Below are positions 11,611-24,169 of a stretch of DNA of 64,000 nucleotides, piece by piece. Origin of the DNA: Sepiola atlantica (taxonomy: Eukaryota > Mollusca > Cephalopoda > Sepiida > Sepiolidae); NCBI GenBank assembly GCA_963556195.1, contig OY744533.1:47915749-47979748 (forward strand), in the 5' to 3' direction. How positions within the stretch are numbered: position 1 is the stretch's first letter; every line of letters begins with the position of its first letter. The position numbers and the translations under genes were made by a program. The notes under the pieces were generated by a model. It saw only the letters and a list, made by a program, of their open reading frames with translations. It did no database searches and was not told the origin of the DNA.

Positions 11611-11912
11611 ATATATATTTGTGTGTGTGTGTTTGTTTGTGTATGTGTATGTGTGCGATGATATAAAAACAGTTACTTGATATAGTTCAAATCGATTTTC
11701 ATGGGAATGAAATTCCAAAGCAAAAATGAAGCTTGATATTCAAATATTTACATCGTTATTTCTAACTTTCCATTTCAGCCACAAATAACGACTGTTTGCT
11801 GTCTACTACTTGAATTTGTTCAAGTATGTTTTGATTCTCCTAGAAACACATGTTAGCTTTTCTTTGCTTTGAAACTGACAATAAATCGCAGTGTTACATA
11901 ACTTTGATATGG

Positions 11913-11914
<2 letters not shown>

Positions 11915-11961
<47 letters not shown>
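11915..11961. repeat. (TA)n microsatellite
   Basis: About 23 TA units. Confidence 0.97.
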
Positions 11962-11962
<1 letters not shown>

Positions 11963-12719
11963 GTTTCAAGTAAAAGAAACGATACATTGTTAACGACTTT
12001 TTATAATAGTTTAATTTCGTTTTGTAGTAAATATGATGAAAGAATTAGTTGCGAAAAGCCTGTGCCTGATGTTTCTTATGAGACATGAGTTTATTTCTGT
12101 TCACCAAGTGCTACAACTTGTGTTTACTCTCTTAATTTATTTCCTTCTTGTATTAAACGAGTTACGCTTTTTCCTAATTAACTTTTTCGCTTCGTTGCTT
12201 CATGTTGTTGTTGTTGTTGTTTTTCCTAAAGATTTATAAACTCCAAGAGGATTGGTGATGTTTTTGAAAACATTCCTTTGTGTATGAGTATCTGCCGGCA
12301 ACCGGTGCGCAGATCGAATGCAATGCGTGCTTTCTTTCTTTTATTGTTATTCGTGACGCAATAAACTAAAGCAAATTTCCTCTTTTTCGGACTAGGCGTA
12401 TCGATAGCAACCTTCATATAGAAATATAGGCGGCGTGCTTTTATCTTTTGGCGCGTGCGCTAAGCATATAATTCCTTTCGATTGAGAGAAATTTTTCATA
12501 GCCTCGTAAAAAAGGTAATAACAATTCGCAAGGCATGATGTATGCAAAAGATGCTGCTAGATTATGACGCTAAACAGAATATCTAGAGGAGAGAACACCA
12601 ACAGCATTGCCTGCTGCTGTGACTGATAAAGATGTTTCGCAATAACTAGTAACTTTCTGACACCTGGAACGTAAAGGTGGGGGTGAAACCAAATCCTCTG
12701 ATGCGGCTTGTTCGTCGAA
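11962..12719. other. No gene recognised
   Basis: AT-rich with a short GTT run near 12207-12222. Nothing else supported. Confidence 0.5.
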
Positions 12720-12943
12720 TAGAAATATGACCCCTTTTTCTCCTATCTGACGTTTTTTAACAATGATAAGAGGGGGTTTAAGATACCACCTGACTATAAG
12801 GTACACAGGAAGATAGGCGTGCAACAAAAAACATTCTGTTGCCGATTTTTATCCGAGTAGAAACAGACCCATTGCTCCCCCATCTGGCACCTTTCAACAA
12901 TGAGGAGAGGCTATCTGTGATACCACGTGACTATAAAAAAACA
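12720..12943 (+). repeat. Two direct copies of an about 86-bp segment
   Basis: 12720-12805 and 12858-12943 (offset 138 bp) share 'TAGAAA.A', 'CCC..T.CTCC.ATCTG', 'AACAATGA.' and 'GATACCAC.TGACTATAA'. They are diverged, so the duplication is old. An 85-residue minus-strand frame overlaps it without a recognised motif. Confidence 0.65.
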
Positions 12944-13557
12944 CGTGGTATTTTCCTAGTCTCCTTTCCATACCAAATGTCACCGCTTAAATACACGTAG
13001 TTCTTACAATTATATCTAAATCCTGAACGGATGAAAAAGTAGCGGTAACGGCATCTTAGTGTACTATGGTTAGCCCCATTTTTTCTTGGTGGTTACTTTA
13101 TATGAGACGAAATAAGGAAAGACTTGTTCTTTAGTTGGGGAATTCTCCTCACATTTCTAACTATGTGAAACTAGAAAGAAACAGAAAAGAACGTTTTATC
13201 GCTCACTTTATTTTCGATGGTCCAAATTCTTCTCACACTCTTCTAAGAACAGTCGGAGTTCCACCCCATATCCCCTATGAGAGCCGCGTCGAAGACACGT
13301 CTTCGTTGCCTCGTCCCAAAACTCGCTCTGACGTTTTGTTTTTTATATTCTAGTTATTCAATTGTTTTTGTTTCTCTACATTCTTAATTAAGCCAGAAAT
13401 AAATGTTATCTATTTCTCAAACCTCACAATGTTGTGTCTACATTTCATCACTGCATTATTCATTAAATTTCAAAACCTTACCTCACACACTTTTCGTCAG
13501 AATTAGTATCTCTTCAACTTACACTAACCCTCAGGGACAATATCGTTACAATATATA
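12944..13557. other. No gene recognised
   Basis: An open frame of 72 codons at 13135-13353 has mixed, non-repetitive composition but no identifiable domain, so I leave it uncalled. Confidence 0.4.
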
Positions 13558-14080
13558 TGGGTTCCGTGCGGTTGACGCTGGTGCGATTTTATATGGTTGT
13601 AGATTTATATAAAAAAGCGAGTGGGGATCGATAATGTTTAGTAGACTATGCAGCAAATTTGATGAAATCACTAATATAGAACTGTCTTTCTGTTTTTTTT
13701 TATTATTAAATGTCGAAAGAAAAATAATATTTGTTGCATATGGATTACCCCTTTTACCACATATCAACTTGACACTAATATTTTTCAATAGAAAGGGGTA
13801 ATTCATAACCCTATTGAAAATCAATAACAATCCGTACGCAACTACTGTTAATAGACTGCAACATTAAGAAACAGTTGAAGAAAAAAACCTCAGCAATAGT
13901 GAAGTGTTTATTATTATTAACGATAATCCCTTAATCTGTGAATCCTGACTAACGATTCCTCTATCTGTACAATGTGTGCAAGGGCATAGTATAGGAGGGG
14001 CCAACGAGGTTAACATGGGATCATTTCATGCGGTTGTACACTTATACACAAAGCAGAGGGCGAGAATTTATAATGTTAGC
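13558..14080 (+). repeat. Degenerate pair of about 80-bp copies
   Basis: 13558-13640 and about 14000-14075 share a 'GGTTGACG/GGTTAACA' step, 'TATGGTTGTA/TGCGGTTGTA', 'AGCGAGTGGGGAT/AGCAGAGGGCGAG' and 'TATAATGTT'. The copies are strongly diverged and the class is unknown. Confidence 0.35.
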
Positions 14081-15020
14081 CAAGATGTGTATCAGAATTT
14101 CAAAAAAAACATAGAGAAATATCCGTTTGCAGATTTTACTGAATATTAACCAAATATGGTTATCTAATACCGTAAAAGAACAATATTTATTATATATGGT
14201 CTGGTTTTCTGCGTATAAAAGGTGTTGGTTAACTCATGCGGAAAAAATGATTATTTTCTATTTCTTTTTTCTCATGACATATCAAACTTTTTCGTTGTTC
14301 AATAACGAAAGAAAACACTACAGTCAGACGCAACTTTTAGCTACGGACATATGGAAATCCATATAATTAAGATAAATCAAATATATAGCAAGTAAAATAG
14401 GATGGTCTCCTATTTTATTGACCGGTTTAGTTTCATAGACAAAGACATCTTAATGTGTAAGATATTGCATATGTTGTTTTTTGTTCTGAAGAAAATGAAA
14501 AAAAAGTTTTAAATTTTAATCAATATTTTCGCTTTATTTTTAATCCGATTAATAGTTTTAGTTTTAATTTGTAATGTTGTAGAGATAGTCAGAGGAGATA
14601 CCACTCCATCAATCTCAAGTACTCTAACTGTTTCTCGAATCACCATCGCCTAAAATATCTAGAATACTACATAAAATAATAAACAGCTGATCGGTGAACT
14701 TAAACACATGAGCTGTAAGAGGTGTGAAATTCAATTTATTTGCTGCCAGAATGTCAGCTATGTCACACGTCATGTAAGTGTAACATGGCGTGGGGAATCC
14801 TCCGATTACCACATACTTCCCGTCGTCTTCTTCTCCGTCGGGAGAAACACGTGTAGTAAACGCTCAGTTAATAGTGACGTATCTCATCGTCATGGTGGTT
14901 TAACAGCAAGAGCCGAGCTGCTCGTTGTCATCTTTACTTGTTATGATGATAGCACATACCTTCTCCAGTCGCTGGAATAAAAGCTTCAAAATAAAAGAAA
15001 TACGTTTCGAAATTTTTTAG
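14081..15020. other. Unassigned, GC-richer patch at 14.7-14.95 kb
   Basis: No gene recognised. 14700-14950 is somewhat richer in CpG and carries a 90-codon open frame without recognised motifs. Confidence 0.4.
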
Positions 15021-15090
15021 ATGAGGATTGAAAATTTGTATTATTGGAATATCCGGACTACTGTTCTCATCTTGGATTTTATTCTCACAT
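15021..15090 (-). mobile_element. SINE-A 3' tail fragment
   Basis: The reverse complement matches the 3' end of the tRNA-derived SINE found at 15.4, 33.3 and 49.4 kb: a 'GAGAA.A..AGTCCG.ATA' region ending in TCCAAATAATACAAAT-like repeats. Only the tail is present. Confidence 0.7.
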
Positions 15091-15099
15091 TAGAATATC

Positions 15100-15100
<1 letters not shown>

Positions 15101-15170
<70 letters not shown>

Positions 15171-15259
15171 ATATATATGTATATATATATGTGTATATAT
15201 ATATATGTATATATATATGTATATGTATATATATGTATATATATGTGTGTATATATATG
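15101..15259. repeat. (TA)n with GTATAT variants
   Basis: About 30 TA units followed by an interrupted TATATATGTATATG-type tract. The overlapping Tyr/Ile-rich open frames are artefacts. Confidence 0.97.
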
Positions 15260-15375
15260 CTGTAACTGTAATATATAGTAAATTGTATTAATCTATAGTG
15301 ACAACTAATAAAACTACACATCTAAAGGAAAATAATAGGTTTAAGCTTCTAAAATTCATACTAGAATTGCCCGCG

Positions 15376-15725
15376 ATAAACTGTGGCGTAACAGATATAA
15401 TTGCTAAGTAGTTATCAATTTATTATTTAAAGTGACAGTCTTCTGGAGGCTGAAGGTTCAATCCTTAGTAAGGGTGATACAAGTGATTTAATTTCGAATT
15501 ACTTAAGACTTCTACCTGGTCATGGCTGACGGAACAAGCTTCCTCCGTGAATTAAATAAAAAAATTCGTTTGAACTTTTGTACAGATTCCCGAGTTTGTT
15601 TGACAGACAGATTCCTGAGTTTGACAAGATGCACCGGAAGATGTTCATGCGTTACATCGGCCGAAACGTTGTGAAAAAAAACATCCAAAATGAGAATAGT
15701 AGTCCGTATAATACAAAGTTTAAGT
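15376..15725 (+). mobile_element. tRNA-derived SINE (SINE-A), nearly full length
   Basis: The head has pol III promoter boxes: an A-box-like GTGGCGTAACAGATAT near 15383 and a B box GGTTCAATCC at 15455-15464. The conserved body includes 'CATGGCTGACGGAACAAG', 'GAATTAAATAAA', 'TACAGATTCCCGAGTT' and 'ATCGGCCGAAACGTTGTG'. It ends in the variable AATAC/CAAA tail. By comparison with the 33.3-kb copy the head looks derived from a tRNA-Arg-like sequence. SINEs of this build are mobilised by a partner LINE. Confidence 0.8.
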
Positions 15726-17023
15726 ATGCTTTCATCGTTACGTCTTATAAGATTAGCAGGCACCACCTGCGTTCTTCTGAAATAAATGAGCTTCATGTTT
15801 AGTCCTACACCGCGCCTTGACCTCCATGTTATCAGTTTGATTCTTACTCTTTTTATTTCTGTAATCTTCAATTCATGAATAAACTAAAATAAAACGTAGA
15901 ATTGCGCACAACGATTTTAACGAAGATTTTAGAGTTTTGACGACGAATATCGGACTTGGTCGAGATAGGTAGACGATAATTTCTTCAATATATTGATCTA
16001 TGACCTCCACTTGCAGTCTTCCTTCCTCCAGGAAACAATGTTATCAGAAAACACCCACTCTATAAATATACCTTTATCTTCTACGTTCGAGCACCTCTAG
16101 AAATGATGGTCAAGTGAAACACGCGCGCACTATTTTGCCCATGTAACAGAAACTGAAGCACGAGCGCAGCTGACCCCACCTTAATCGTACTAGCCTTAAC
16201 AAGCAATGCTTTCTTTCGCAAAAAAGGCCGAAAGAATATTACATGAAAATTTTTTAAAAAAAACATTAAGATAAACCAAAAAAATAAATTTAAAAAAAAA
16301 ACAAAAAAAAAAACATTACCCTCTTCTGGGCAAACAAGAAAAATACACAATTTTAATTAAATAAATTGTTTACAAGAAAAAGAGTTTTCTGTTCAGCGAG
16401 CGTTCTACGTCGAAACTCGAAAATTTCCGTAAATACTGGACTTCTTTGATGCTCATTTCTTTACAATCCCTCTTTGCTGTTTATGGATGTCAGGCGCGAA
16501 CGTAGATCCCACGATATTATTGTAAAAACCGTAATACAAAATGAATGCCACCATTGTATATTTATACAAATTTAACCTGAGAAAAGTTGTTTGATCTTGG
16601 CATAGGGCTTGCTTTTTTATTGTATCCCGGACAGACCGAAATCTTTATATTATAGATTTTGTATTGAATTCATAGCGTTACGTACGTGCAAAAGGAATCT
16701 CGGGAGAACGATGACGTAATACATGCAAGATAGATTCATAGTTGAATAGGGCGGTGTAACGTTGTTTTGGGCTTATCTCTTCTGAGCAGAAGAAAAAAAA
16801 AGAAGGTGGAGTCACTCGTTTACGTCATCTTGTCAGCCTTATACGAGCACCCCCCGGTCCCGTCCCGCACCATTTAAAAAACGCTTATAATGCGTGCTTT
16901 ATTTCATTTAAAATTTTGATCTCGGATTGTTATAAAATCAGGCGTATTTTAGGGCTGCCTCCTGGATTACTCGGCACGAGTTACAAAAACCAAGAGCCGC
17001 ACATTTAAAAAAAAATATTTGCG
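15726..17023. other. Unassigned
   Basis: No gene recognised. Contains an A-rich block at 16250-16315 and the third copy of the 8.5-kb repeat at about 16479-16521. 16.84-16.88 kb has a short C-rich run. Confidence 0.45.
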
Positions 17024-17225
17024 GTAATGTGATAGCCTTTCTAAAGTGTAGATGTATACTTATCTCTGAAGATATTTAATCACGTGACTGCAACTATTCA
17101 TTTTAATTTCTGGAATGAAGAGAAGACATCAGTTTAATTTTACAATCTATAAAATATATGTCTCTCTGTTCGGTGATGCAATTGAAAACAAAGTCTTACA
17201 TCTAGATCGAACGCAACATAAATAA
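17024..17225 (+). repeat. Direct duplication, copy 1
   Basis: Collinear with 17498-17685 (offset about 474 bp). Both contain 'AATGTGATAGCCT', 'CTAAAGTGTAGATG', 'TTTAATCACGTGA' and 'ATATGTCTCTCTGTTCGGTG'. Diverged copies, class unknown. Confidence 0.8.
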
Positions 17226-17497
17226 TATAATGACTGCATTCGCGGTAACGATATTCGATGCAGCAGCGACAATGAACTTTTTTTACGTATCGATTCTCGA
17301 TTAGACAAAATCTCAAATCAGCAGTTTCTTACGGCCAACCAGACAAGCAACGATATCTACTCTGAATTCCAGGGCGTAATATAAAACCCCAAACACACAG
17401 CTTTCTTTCTCTTTACCGATATTTTTCTTCCACAGACAACACACGCGTATACGTTCCTGTGAGCTAACCTCGGAGCTTGTGTGAAGGATCTCGACAA

Positions 17498-17685
17498 TGT
17501 GATAGCCTCCCTAAAGTGTAGATGCATAATTATCCTTCAAAATGTTTAATCACGTGATTACAATCATTCTTTTCGGTTAAGATAGTTTCTAGAACGAAGA
17601 GATTTTACAAGCTATACTGTATATGTCTCTCTGTTCGGTGATGAAATTAAAAGCTAGGCTCAATACCAAGATCCAACACAGCTTT
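17498..17685 (+). repeat. Direct duplication, copy 2
   Basis: Partner of 17024-17225. The most conserved block is 'ATATGTCTCTCTGTTCGGTG'. Confidence 0.8.
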
Positions 17686-17742
17686 TCTCGGGTAAAATAG
17701 CACGCAAATCAGTGGTAGAATTTATTTTGTATTATAAGAGGT

Positions 17743-17750
17743 TAATAATG

Positions 17751-17842
<92 letters not shown>

Positions 17843-17861
17843 TATAATAATAATAATAATA
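17743..17861. repeat. (AAT)n microsatellite
   Basis: About 38 AAT/TAA units with two interruptions. The poly-Ile frame through it is an artefact. Confidence 0.97.
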
Positions 17862-18159
17862 TCGTGGATTACAGTTCGCGCGCGAATGCATAAAAGGCAA
17901 AGACGGCGTTTTACTTTATTTATTAATTGAAAATTTTAGAAATTAAAAAATAAGAATATCAATGATAGAATGTTCAGAGCTGGGAACATGTATAAAATCT
18001 TCAAGAAATGACTTAGTAGAAACATCTACTCCTATACTGACAAAGTATATACTCGTTACTTAAAGGAGAATCGCTTTCAACATATTTTGAAAACTTTATT
18101 GGTCTGCCCAGTATTTAAAAATAATGGTGATTAGTCATCTGCACCTCAGTGTGTGCCTA

Positions 18160-18420
18160 GCATCAATCGGAATTTCCATAGACAGAGATTCTTTGCAAGC
18201 GCTTTTTGTTTTTGGGACACATTATCGCGGAACTGCTTCAAATCCACTGCCAACAAATTCTTGTCACGGACAAGCCTATAAGCAATCACACGCAATGCAT
18301 ACCATTGATCAATGTTAATACCCCCATAGTGTTCTTCATCTGTCGGGCGGCAATCATTCTCGTCTCATTAACCTTCATCCTAAGGTAGCCTCTAACCTTA
18401 CAGACTGGTGACCATAATAG
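18160..18420 (+). mobile_element. LINE C-terminal fragment
   Basis: Plus-strand translation reads FHRQRFFASAFCFWDTLSRN near 18174-18233, the 'F.KQ.FF.R...LWN.LP' box that closes the ORF2 of the LINEs in this window. It is broken by stops soon after. Confidence 0.65.
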
Positions 18421-18529
18421 TAATTAAAAAGAAATTAAATTTAGGAAAAGAAGCATTTGATTTCTCTCCGAGTTACGCCGAGAGTGCCTTTTAGTTACAA
18501 CCATATTTAGTGGAAAACGCGTGTTTTTA

Positions 18530-19060
18530 TATACCAACGAGTCACCAATTATCAAGGTCTGAGAGCCACTTTAGGACAAGAGTTGAGTTAAGAAGAGATT
18601 GTCGGTTGGACGATGAACGCAACCATAAGAGGATTGGAAATAATGGACAGAATGGGCAGAAGATTACTTAAGAGGACTTGATTATCCAAGAGAACGGCGC
18701 AACAAGTATTTGTTTACATTAGACTTGAAGATGACAATGTTGTAGTCTTGTAGTCGGCTGGGAAGCAACCTTGCGGTATTTTGTTCCACAGATGGGATGT
18801 TCTAGGAAAAAAAACTTTGTTAATGGAAGCTCTGTTTGGTTTTTGGTACAGAGTGAGAGACAGAGAGAGAAAAGTTATTTGTTATTGTTGTAGTTAGGCG
18901 AGTTCTTGCTGTGAATGTTTTACGGAGAGGGACCAGGGAGTGTATCTCTCTCTACTGTATCGTTATGTTCATGGTAGGTGCTTATGGGATTAGAAAGGTT
19001 CAAATTTAATTTGAGGGTCCTAAACGATAAAATGTTTAGCATATATCTTTTGTTTTGTGT
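18530..19060 (-). mobile_element. LINE C-terminal end and 3' UTR
   Basis: Minus-strand translation gives FFPRTSHLWNKIPQGCF around 18760-18810, then the 3' end region ending in the reverse of 'TCACCAATTATCAAGG' at 18541. It lies head-to-tail with a second copy at 19076-19540 in the same orientation. Stops and frameshifts throughout. Confidence 0.75.
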
Positions 19061-19075
19061 TTTGGGTTTTCTTTT

Positions 19076-19540
19076 ATTCATGGGTCACCACTTATTAAGG
19101 CCCGGGGCACCTCAAGGATAAGGGGCAAAGAGATCGTCATCTGAACGATGATCGCCCCCACGAGAGAACCGGAAACAATGAGTAGGGTCGGCAGAAAATT
19201 ACTTAAGAGGAATTGATTATCATAGAGAACAGATCAACAAGTATTTGTACCCATTAGACTCGAAGACGACCATATTGTAACATCACCGTGGTATTTTGTT
19301 CCACAGATGGAATGTTCGAAGAAATAAATTTAGTTCATAGAAGTTACGTTTGGTTTTTCGTAGAGAGAGAAAGCGAAAGAGAGAGAGAGTTCTTTGCTGT
19401 GATTTATCTAGACGCGTTCTTGCTCTTAATGTTTTACGGGGGGGGGCAAGAATTTGAGCTCAGTTGATACACTTACCATAAAAAATAACGATACAGCAGA
19501 GAAAGACTAGCAACATCTCTGCTGGGTAGAGAATAATTAT
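19076..19540 (-). mobile_element. LINE C-terminal end and 3' UTR, second tandem copy
   Basis: Same arrangement as 18530-19060. The diverged 'LWN' region lies near 19290-19330 and the 3' terminus at 'GGTCACCACTTATTAAGG' (19083). A G run sits at about 19440-19447 near the upstream edge of the coding part. Confidence 0.7.
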
Positions 19541-20084
19541 TTTAATCACTTTTAGACATTCACTTACTAATCGCAATAATGATATTATTATACAATCAAG
19601 GCAACTACCGTTGTTCAGGTTGATGAGAGATATGAAAGATTTGAAAACACTGTGTTTTATACTAGGCTAAAATATTAATTCAGTGAAAAAGAGATAGATG
19701 TGTTTGACATTTAGTCATTACATGTCTGACCACTAGAACAATAAATCAACTATCTCTTAAATAAAAAGAAAGTCTGTATGTTGTTTAAAAGAGAGAATTA
19801 TCTTCTTTAATTGAGTAGTTATAAAGTCATAGAACATCAGTTCGATTGAGAATCGCTCAATTACATTATAGTTATTTTCTTTAGCTAAAAAACAAAACAA
19901 ATAACTTTCAATGTTAGCGTCCGTCTCTAAATAGATCACAGTTTATGAATGTTAAAATGAAACCGAAGTTCAGCAAATAGTGGTAGCGGCTGTGACGGGT
20001 CACGAGTAGTCTGGTCGAATACACATTTAACAAATGTCATTTTAAGTAATATAACTTTTTCGAATTAAAACTAAATCTTAACAT
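19541..20084. other. No feature recognised
   Basis: AT-rich, no motif. Confidence 0.5.
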
Positions 20085-20350
20085 CTTACTCGTTCCGGCC
20101 TATTTAACACAATGGTTAGAGTTTTCGCTACTGGTTCGGGAGGCAGGCGTTCAATTCTCGTTCGAGTCATACAAAGCACTAAACAATAGCACTTGATGCC
20201 TGCTTTCTAAACACTGAACATTATAAGATGAGGATACAGAGTAAATAGAATAATCCTGAGTAAGGAGTGGCGCCCTCCCATACACTTCAGTGTAGTAGTT
20301 AATGAAAAGGGAGCTTTCGAGTCGCCCTTGACTATGATCGACAGATTTAC
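20085..20350 (+). mobile_element. Second tRNA-like SINE family (SINE-B), candidate
   Basis: An A-box-like AACACAATGGTTAGAG near 20107 and a B-box-like CGTTCAATTCTCG near 20148 are spaced as in a tRNA-derived pol III promoter. A non-tRNA body follows, with 'GAGTAAGGAGTGGCGCC' and 'GAAAAGGGAGCTTTCGAGTC'. Only one copy is visible here, so the family call rests on promoter structure. Confidence 0.5.
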
Positions 20351-20519
20351 TATAAAAAGAAACTGTAATTTAAAATCCTGACATTCAATAGTATTAGGCT
20401 TTTCAAAAAATGTAATTTCAATAAAGAAAGCAATTGTGAAATTTTTACGGGGTTCGGCAAGTAGATGTAACTATAATTACAGTCTTATTCCGCTCGCCTA
20501 GCATTTGTAACCTTGGCTT

Positions 20520-20665
20520 GATGTTGTGTTCGCTGGGCCAATTAAAATTCTTTCCCCTGCTCACCTACTGTGTCTGTCTAATTTTGAGCACAACATGCTC
20601 TTTCATTGACCGAGTGAGAGCGAGACGGCTATTTTCGGTTATTAAAATTAAGCTTGCTTTGAACT
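20520..20665 (+). repeat. Dispersed repeat pair, copy 1
   Basis: Resembles 25117-25265: 'GCTGGG.CAATTAA', a C-rich middle, 'CTTTCATTG..CGAGT..GAG' and 'GGCTATTTTC.GTTA'. Class unknown. Confidence 0.6.
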
Positions 20666-22039
20666 TGCTAACATATAACAATTAAGTGTTTTTCAGTACA
20701 AAAACACAAATCGCCGTAAGCGTTCAAATGTTATATCAAATCCAGATCGCGTCTGACCTGACAACGGACAGCATCTGGTGTTAATGGCCGTCGGTGCTTA
20801 ATCCACGGCAATTTATTGGTTCGTAAATCTAAGGACCGTCTTCTTTAGCAATCGATGGTTATTTTCTGATCGGCGATAACGCTGTGACAGTTGAATATTA
20901 CCGATAAATATTTGCAGAGTTCGAAGGCAAAACGCGATAAATGAAATTTGTTTTAATTGAGATATTTAACAATAAAAGGACGAATATATAAAACTTAAAC
21001 TTAGTCTAAAAGCTTATTTTAATTGAAAGCAAAAATAAAGTATGTCGGTATCATAGCATGCAAAAAATGATTTTGGGGTCAAGTACTTAAATGCAATACT
21101 TTATGTAGTGATAGATTCGTTATTTTGTGAACAGACGTTTGTAGCGTTTTGCATTCAAACTCTGCATTTCCGTCTACGAGTTTGGGCAGAAACCGCTTTC
21201 GTTTTCATCAAACTTTTCATCATCATCAATTACAGCCGCCATAATAAACGTAATCGGGTTAGTGAGTTCACAGCAACCGACGCGCTGACCTCTTTCACCT
21301 GAAGACAAGTTGGGTAAGTGATAAACAGACTAAATAATCTTGTTCACCGCAACGATCGATCGAATATATTTCACCCATTTGAATGTCTATACACTGAAAT
21401 TCTTTGAGACACACACGCTTAAGAGCAACATGTAGTATCTGTTCTGAAATTACACTCCATCGTTTCTGTCCTCGGTCAATGAAAAAGAAATCCTTCTCGA
21501 TGGTTGCAATTTTTATTTTTGTCCCAATACAGAGTGCCCTTTTTGGAGCTAGATTTCCCCCACATTAATAACCGACCTTGTGTCTTACTATACCCTCGTG
21601 AGGAGGCAAGTAAATAGGGACGTTGCTTCTCTGTCCGAATTTGCCCGGCGATTACCGGCCATCTGATTCAGATACCGCATATCACTTACAGTATTGCAGA
21701 GTCAAAGACACCTCGAAAAAACGAAGTGTGGTTCTCTGACGATGTTAATGCTGCTCTCATCAACTGGAAGCTCATCTCAGCAGGTTTAGCTCACCTGCGC
21801 TTGTCTGCTTGCAAGTTTTGGATGACGATAATATCACAAAAGACAGATTATATGACGCCACCATTATCCCTGAAGTCGCTCTTTTTATAATTGCTTGAGA
21901 TATGAACGTATGATGTATCCCATTTGGTACTGAAACATTAGTAGACGCCAACAGCTAAGAAGATCCTGAAATTTGCGGTACAAACAAAGTAATAATCTCT
22001 AGCATCTATTCACAACATCGCCGAGACAGATCGTTACCT
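20666..22039. other. Unassigned, possible decayed element coding at 21.7-22.0 kb
   Basis: No gene recognised. 21690-21780 translates on the plus strand to a short 'KTPRKNEVWFSDDVNAALI' stretch that vaguely resembles the linker before LINE reverse transcriptases. Too short to call. Confidence 0.35.
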
Positions 22040-22620
22040 GGCCTTCCAATGATGATCGCAAATCTTGTCAGATTAAGCATAACATTTTTTATGGGCACCC
22101 TAAACAAGGGCATTGTAAAGCTACTTTTAATTATGGTTCATACCTACAGTGGGAAGTTGTGCAGCCAGATGTTTGTTCACATTACATTTAAATTTCTGCA
22201 TGTTGGTACGGTCATGGAAACAGTGAGCAGGGAGGGAATTCCAAGGGGCATTTGAAGAAAAACGCTTATTTAGAGTAGAAAGCCTTCCGGCATCTGGGGG
22301 TCTTTATAATGAATGGGGTTAGAAATATTGCTGATTGACAGATTGGTCGGGGGTGTTTACGTCGAGAGGGTACCAGTACAGTAAGTTTGTCGGAGCCCAT
22401 TCAATTGAAGTACTTGTAAAACAAACACATGAAAGCAACATTGCGGCGGTGAGTAAGGGGCTGAAGGTTGATAGACAGTTTGGGACCTACTAGATTAGAG
22501 GCTCTTTTGGGGACTCTGTGTAACAAGGAGTGACTAGTGGTTGATGTACCAGCCCAGATATGAAAACAATTCGCTATCTCGTTAGTCTCTTATATTGTGG
22601 TACGTACAGGGATTTATAAA
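22040..22620 (-). mobile_element. LINE ORF2 C-terminal part, copy 1 of two
   Basis: The minus strand carries the 'HIWAG' to 'LCFKYFNG'-type region of the same LINE family as 1-1040. The segment 22380-22570 reads as the stretch following the tyrosine-rich box, and 22050-22330 holds the 'LW...P' end. Stops and shifts throughout. It is followed upstream (minus sense) by an overlapping second piece at 22730-23240. Confidence 0.6.
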
Positions 22621-22729
22621 CCAGTAATAAATTAGGTTCTGACAACACATAGTTCCGAGCCAAGAAGCAGAAGTGCCTCAATTCGACATATATTTGTTTT
22701 TTTTGTACTTTTATTCACCCAAAATAAGG

Positions 22730-23240
22730 CGTATTGCCATTGTATCGTAAGGGGCTAATTAAATGTGGTATGGAACACATTTATAGGGGGAATTTTGGGT
22801 GGGGAGTTTGGCAACAAGGTATTTGTTCATAGGGAGATGCTAGTGATTGGTATACCAACCCATATGTTGAAATAGTACTCTATGCACAGGCGAATGGTGG
22901 TTTTGTAGAGATATAGAATACTGGCAGACGTGAGAAGTTCTCTCGCCTGGTAGAAGAACTTTACCTTTACCTTATTCCATTGCGTGTTTCCTGAAAATGT
23001 CAGGCCGAACGGTTTAAACGTCGGACTCCCATGAAGTGTGCTGTAAGCTATGACAATCGGTGATTGGAAAGGTTTATTATTGTTGTTAAAGGAAGGGATA
23101 TTTTTCTTTGTAGCATTAAATATGACCACCATAATGTCCTCAATACTAAACCCACTGTCCGAATTCCGTATAGAACTACAAACAGATTTTGCCTCGAACA
23201 TTCAACGATGATGTATCCTTCAAAGTATAATCACTAGGTA
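22730..23240 (-). mobile_element. LINE ORF2 C-terminal part, copy 2, 124-codon open remnant
   Basis: A minus-strand open frame at 22827-23201 includes ILYLYKTTIRLCIEYYFNIW, the conserved box of the family, preceded by a 'PFGLTFS.NTQWN' stretch. Both this and 22040-22620 contain the tyrosine-rich box, so they are two overlapping copies and not one element. The frame ends soon after the box. Confidence 0.75.
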
Positions 23241-23777
23241 TCAGCCAATTAGGACTGTTATCGCACTGCTCAAAACACTCGATAAACCTAACTGAAATGA
23301 TCAACAGTGCTAGAAACCAGAGACCCACACTACCGTAGTCTGTGCCGTTGCCGACCGTAACAAGGTCTGAGGAGGAAGGATCTAAGTCAACATTGGTTAA
23401 GATTTGTCGGATGTATCAAAATGTGAAACAATGGTATGTACCAGTAGCGTCAGTTAGACAGTGCTCGACGAACATTGTTAAACTGCTCGTTGACCTACCA
23501 TCTTTCACCAGCATAATATGATTGTACATCATATACCTGCATTTGGGGCTTTTCCCTATATAGGAGAAATTTCTATCTGCCATAAACAAATTGAAAAGTC
23601 ATAAGGATATGGAAGAACATTACATTTCAGTTAAGGTCTTCAAGGCTGCTTTGTGTTTTATGTACTATTTTCTCCTGATATAAATAGACAAGTTTTATCA
23701 CTAAGTAATTGGCCCATTTATCAATCGAATGACTTGGCGTAAGAATACAGTTAGTTGAACTAGTTCTTCGAAGCGCC
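23241..23777. other. No feature recognised
   Basis: Mixed composition, no motif identified on either strand. Confidence 0.4.
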
Positions 23778-24134
23778 TTGATTGAAATAAGTCAGCAGTA
23801 CGAATCGGACCTGATGAGGTTCGTACCTTCAAACACACCATCCTATAATGAAATACGCCAGGATGCGTGCCGCCCTTTTGTAAATATTCTTATTGGTTGT
23901 TTTTATTTCCTTTTCAGTACAAGCAAAATAAAAGATATTTTCTGTCCAACAACAATTAAGTGCGGAGGATGTACCACGAGATTGGCAACATACAACTTTA
24001 CCCCCAAACTGGTCTGTGACACCCGGGACGGCCTAAGCCTGATTGAGGGAAGTGCAAAGATATATACCATTGTTTTTCCTGGAACGCGATCATCGCACAT
24101 TGTTAAATCAGTGTTGTTAGCATCCATTCCCTGA
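23778..24134 (+). other. Unrecognised 118-codon open frame
   Basis: Open on the plus strand with fairly even composition. The segment after codon 50 contains a 'CGGCTTRL' cysteine/glycine patch. The opposite strand is also open (23903-24190). I recognise no domain. Lying between LINE remnants, it is most likely old element sequence, but host sequence cannot be excluded. Confidence 0.25.
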
Positions 24135-24169
24135 ATGTTGTAATCAAATGTTTTCATTGCGCAGGATAT

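Noticed and set aside
13135..13353. 72-codon open frame as an exon
   Set aside because: No convincing splice sites or recognised family; length expected by chance in this composition.
15021..15321. Tyr/Ile-rich open frames over a TA tract
   Set aside because: Microsatellite artefacts. The same applies to frames at 2.3-2.6, 40.5, 40.8, 43.7, 44.1, 52.0 and 57.6 kb.
15512..15871. 119-codon minus-strand frame
   Set aside because: Antisense shadow of the SINE-A copy.
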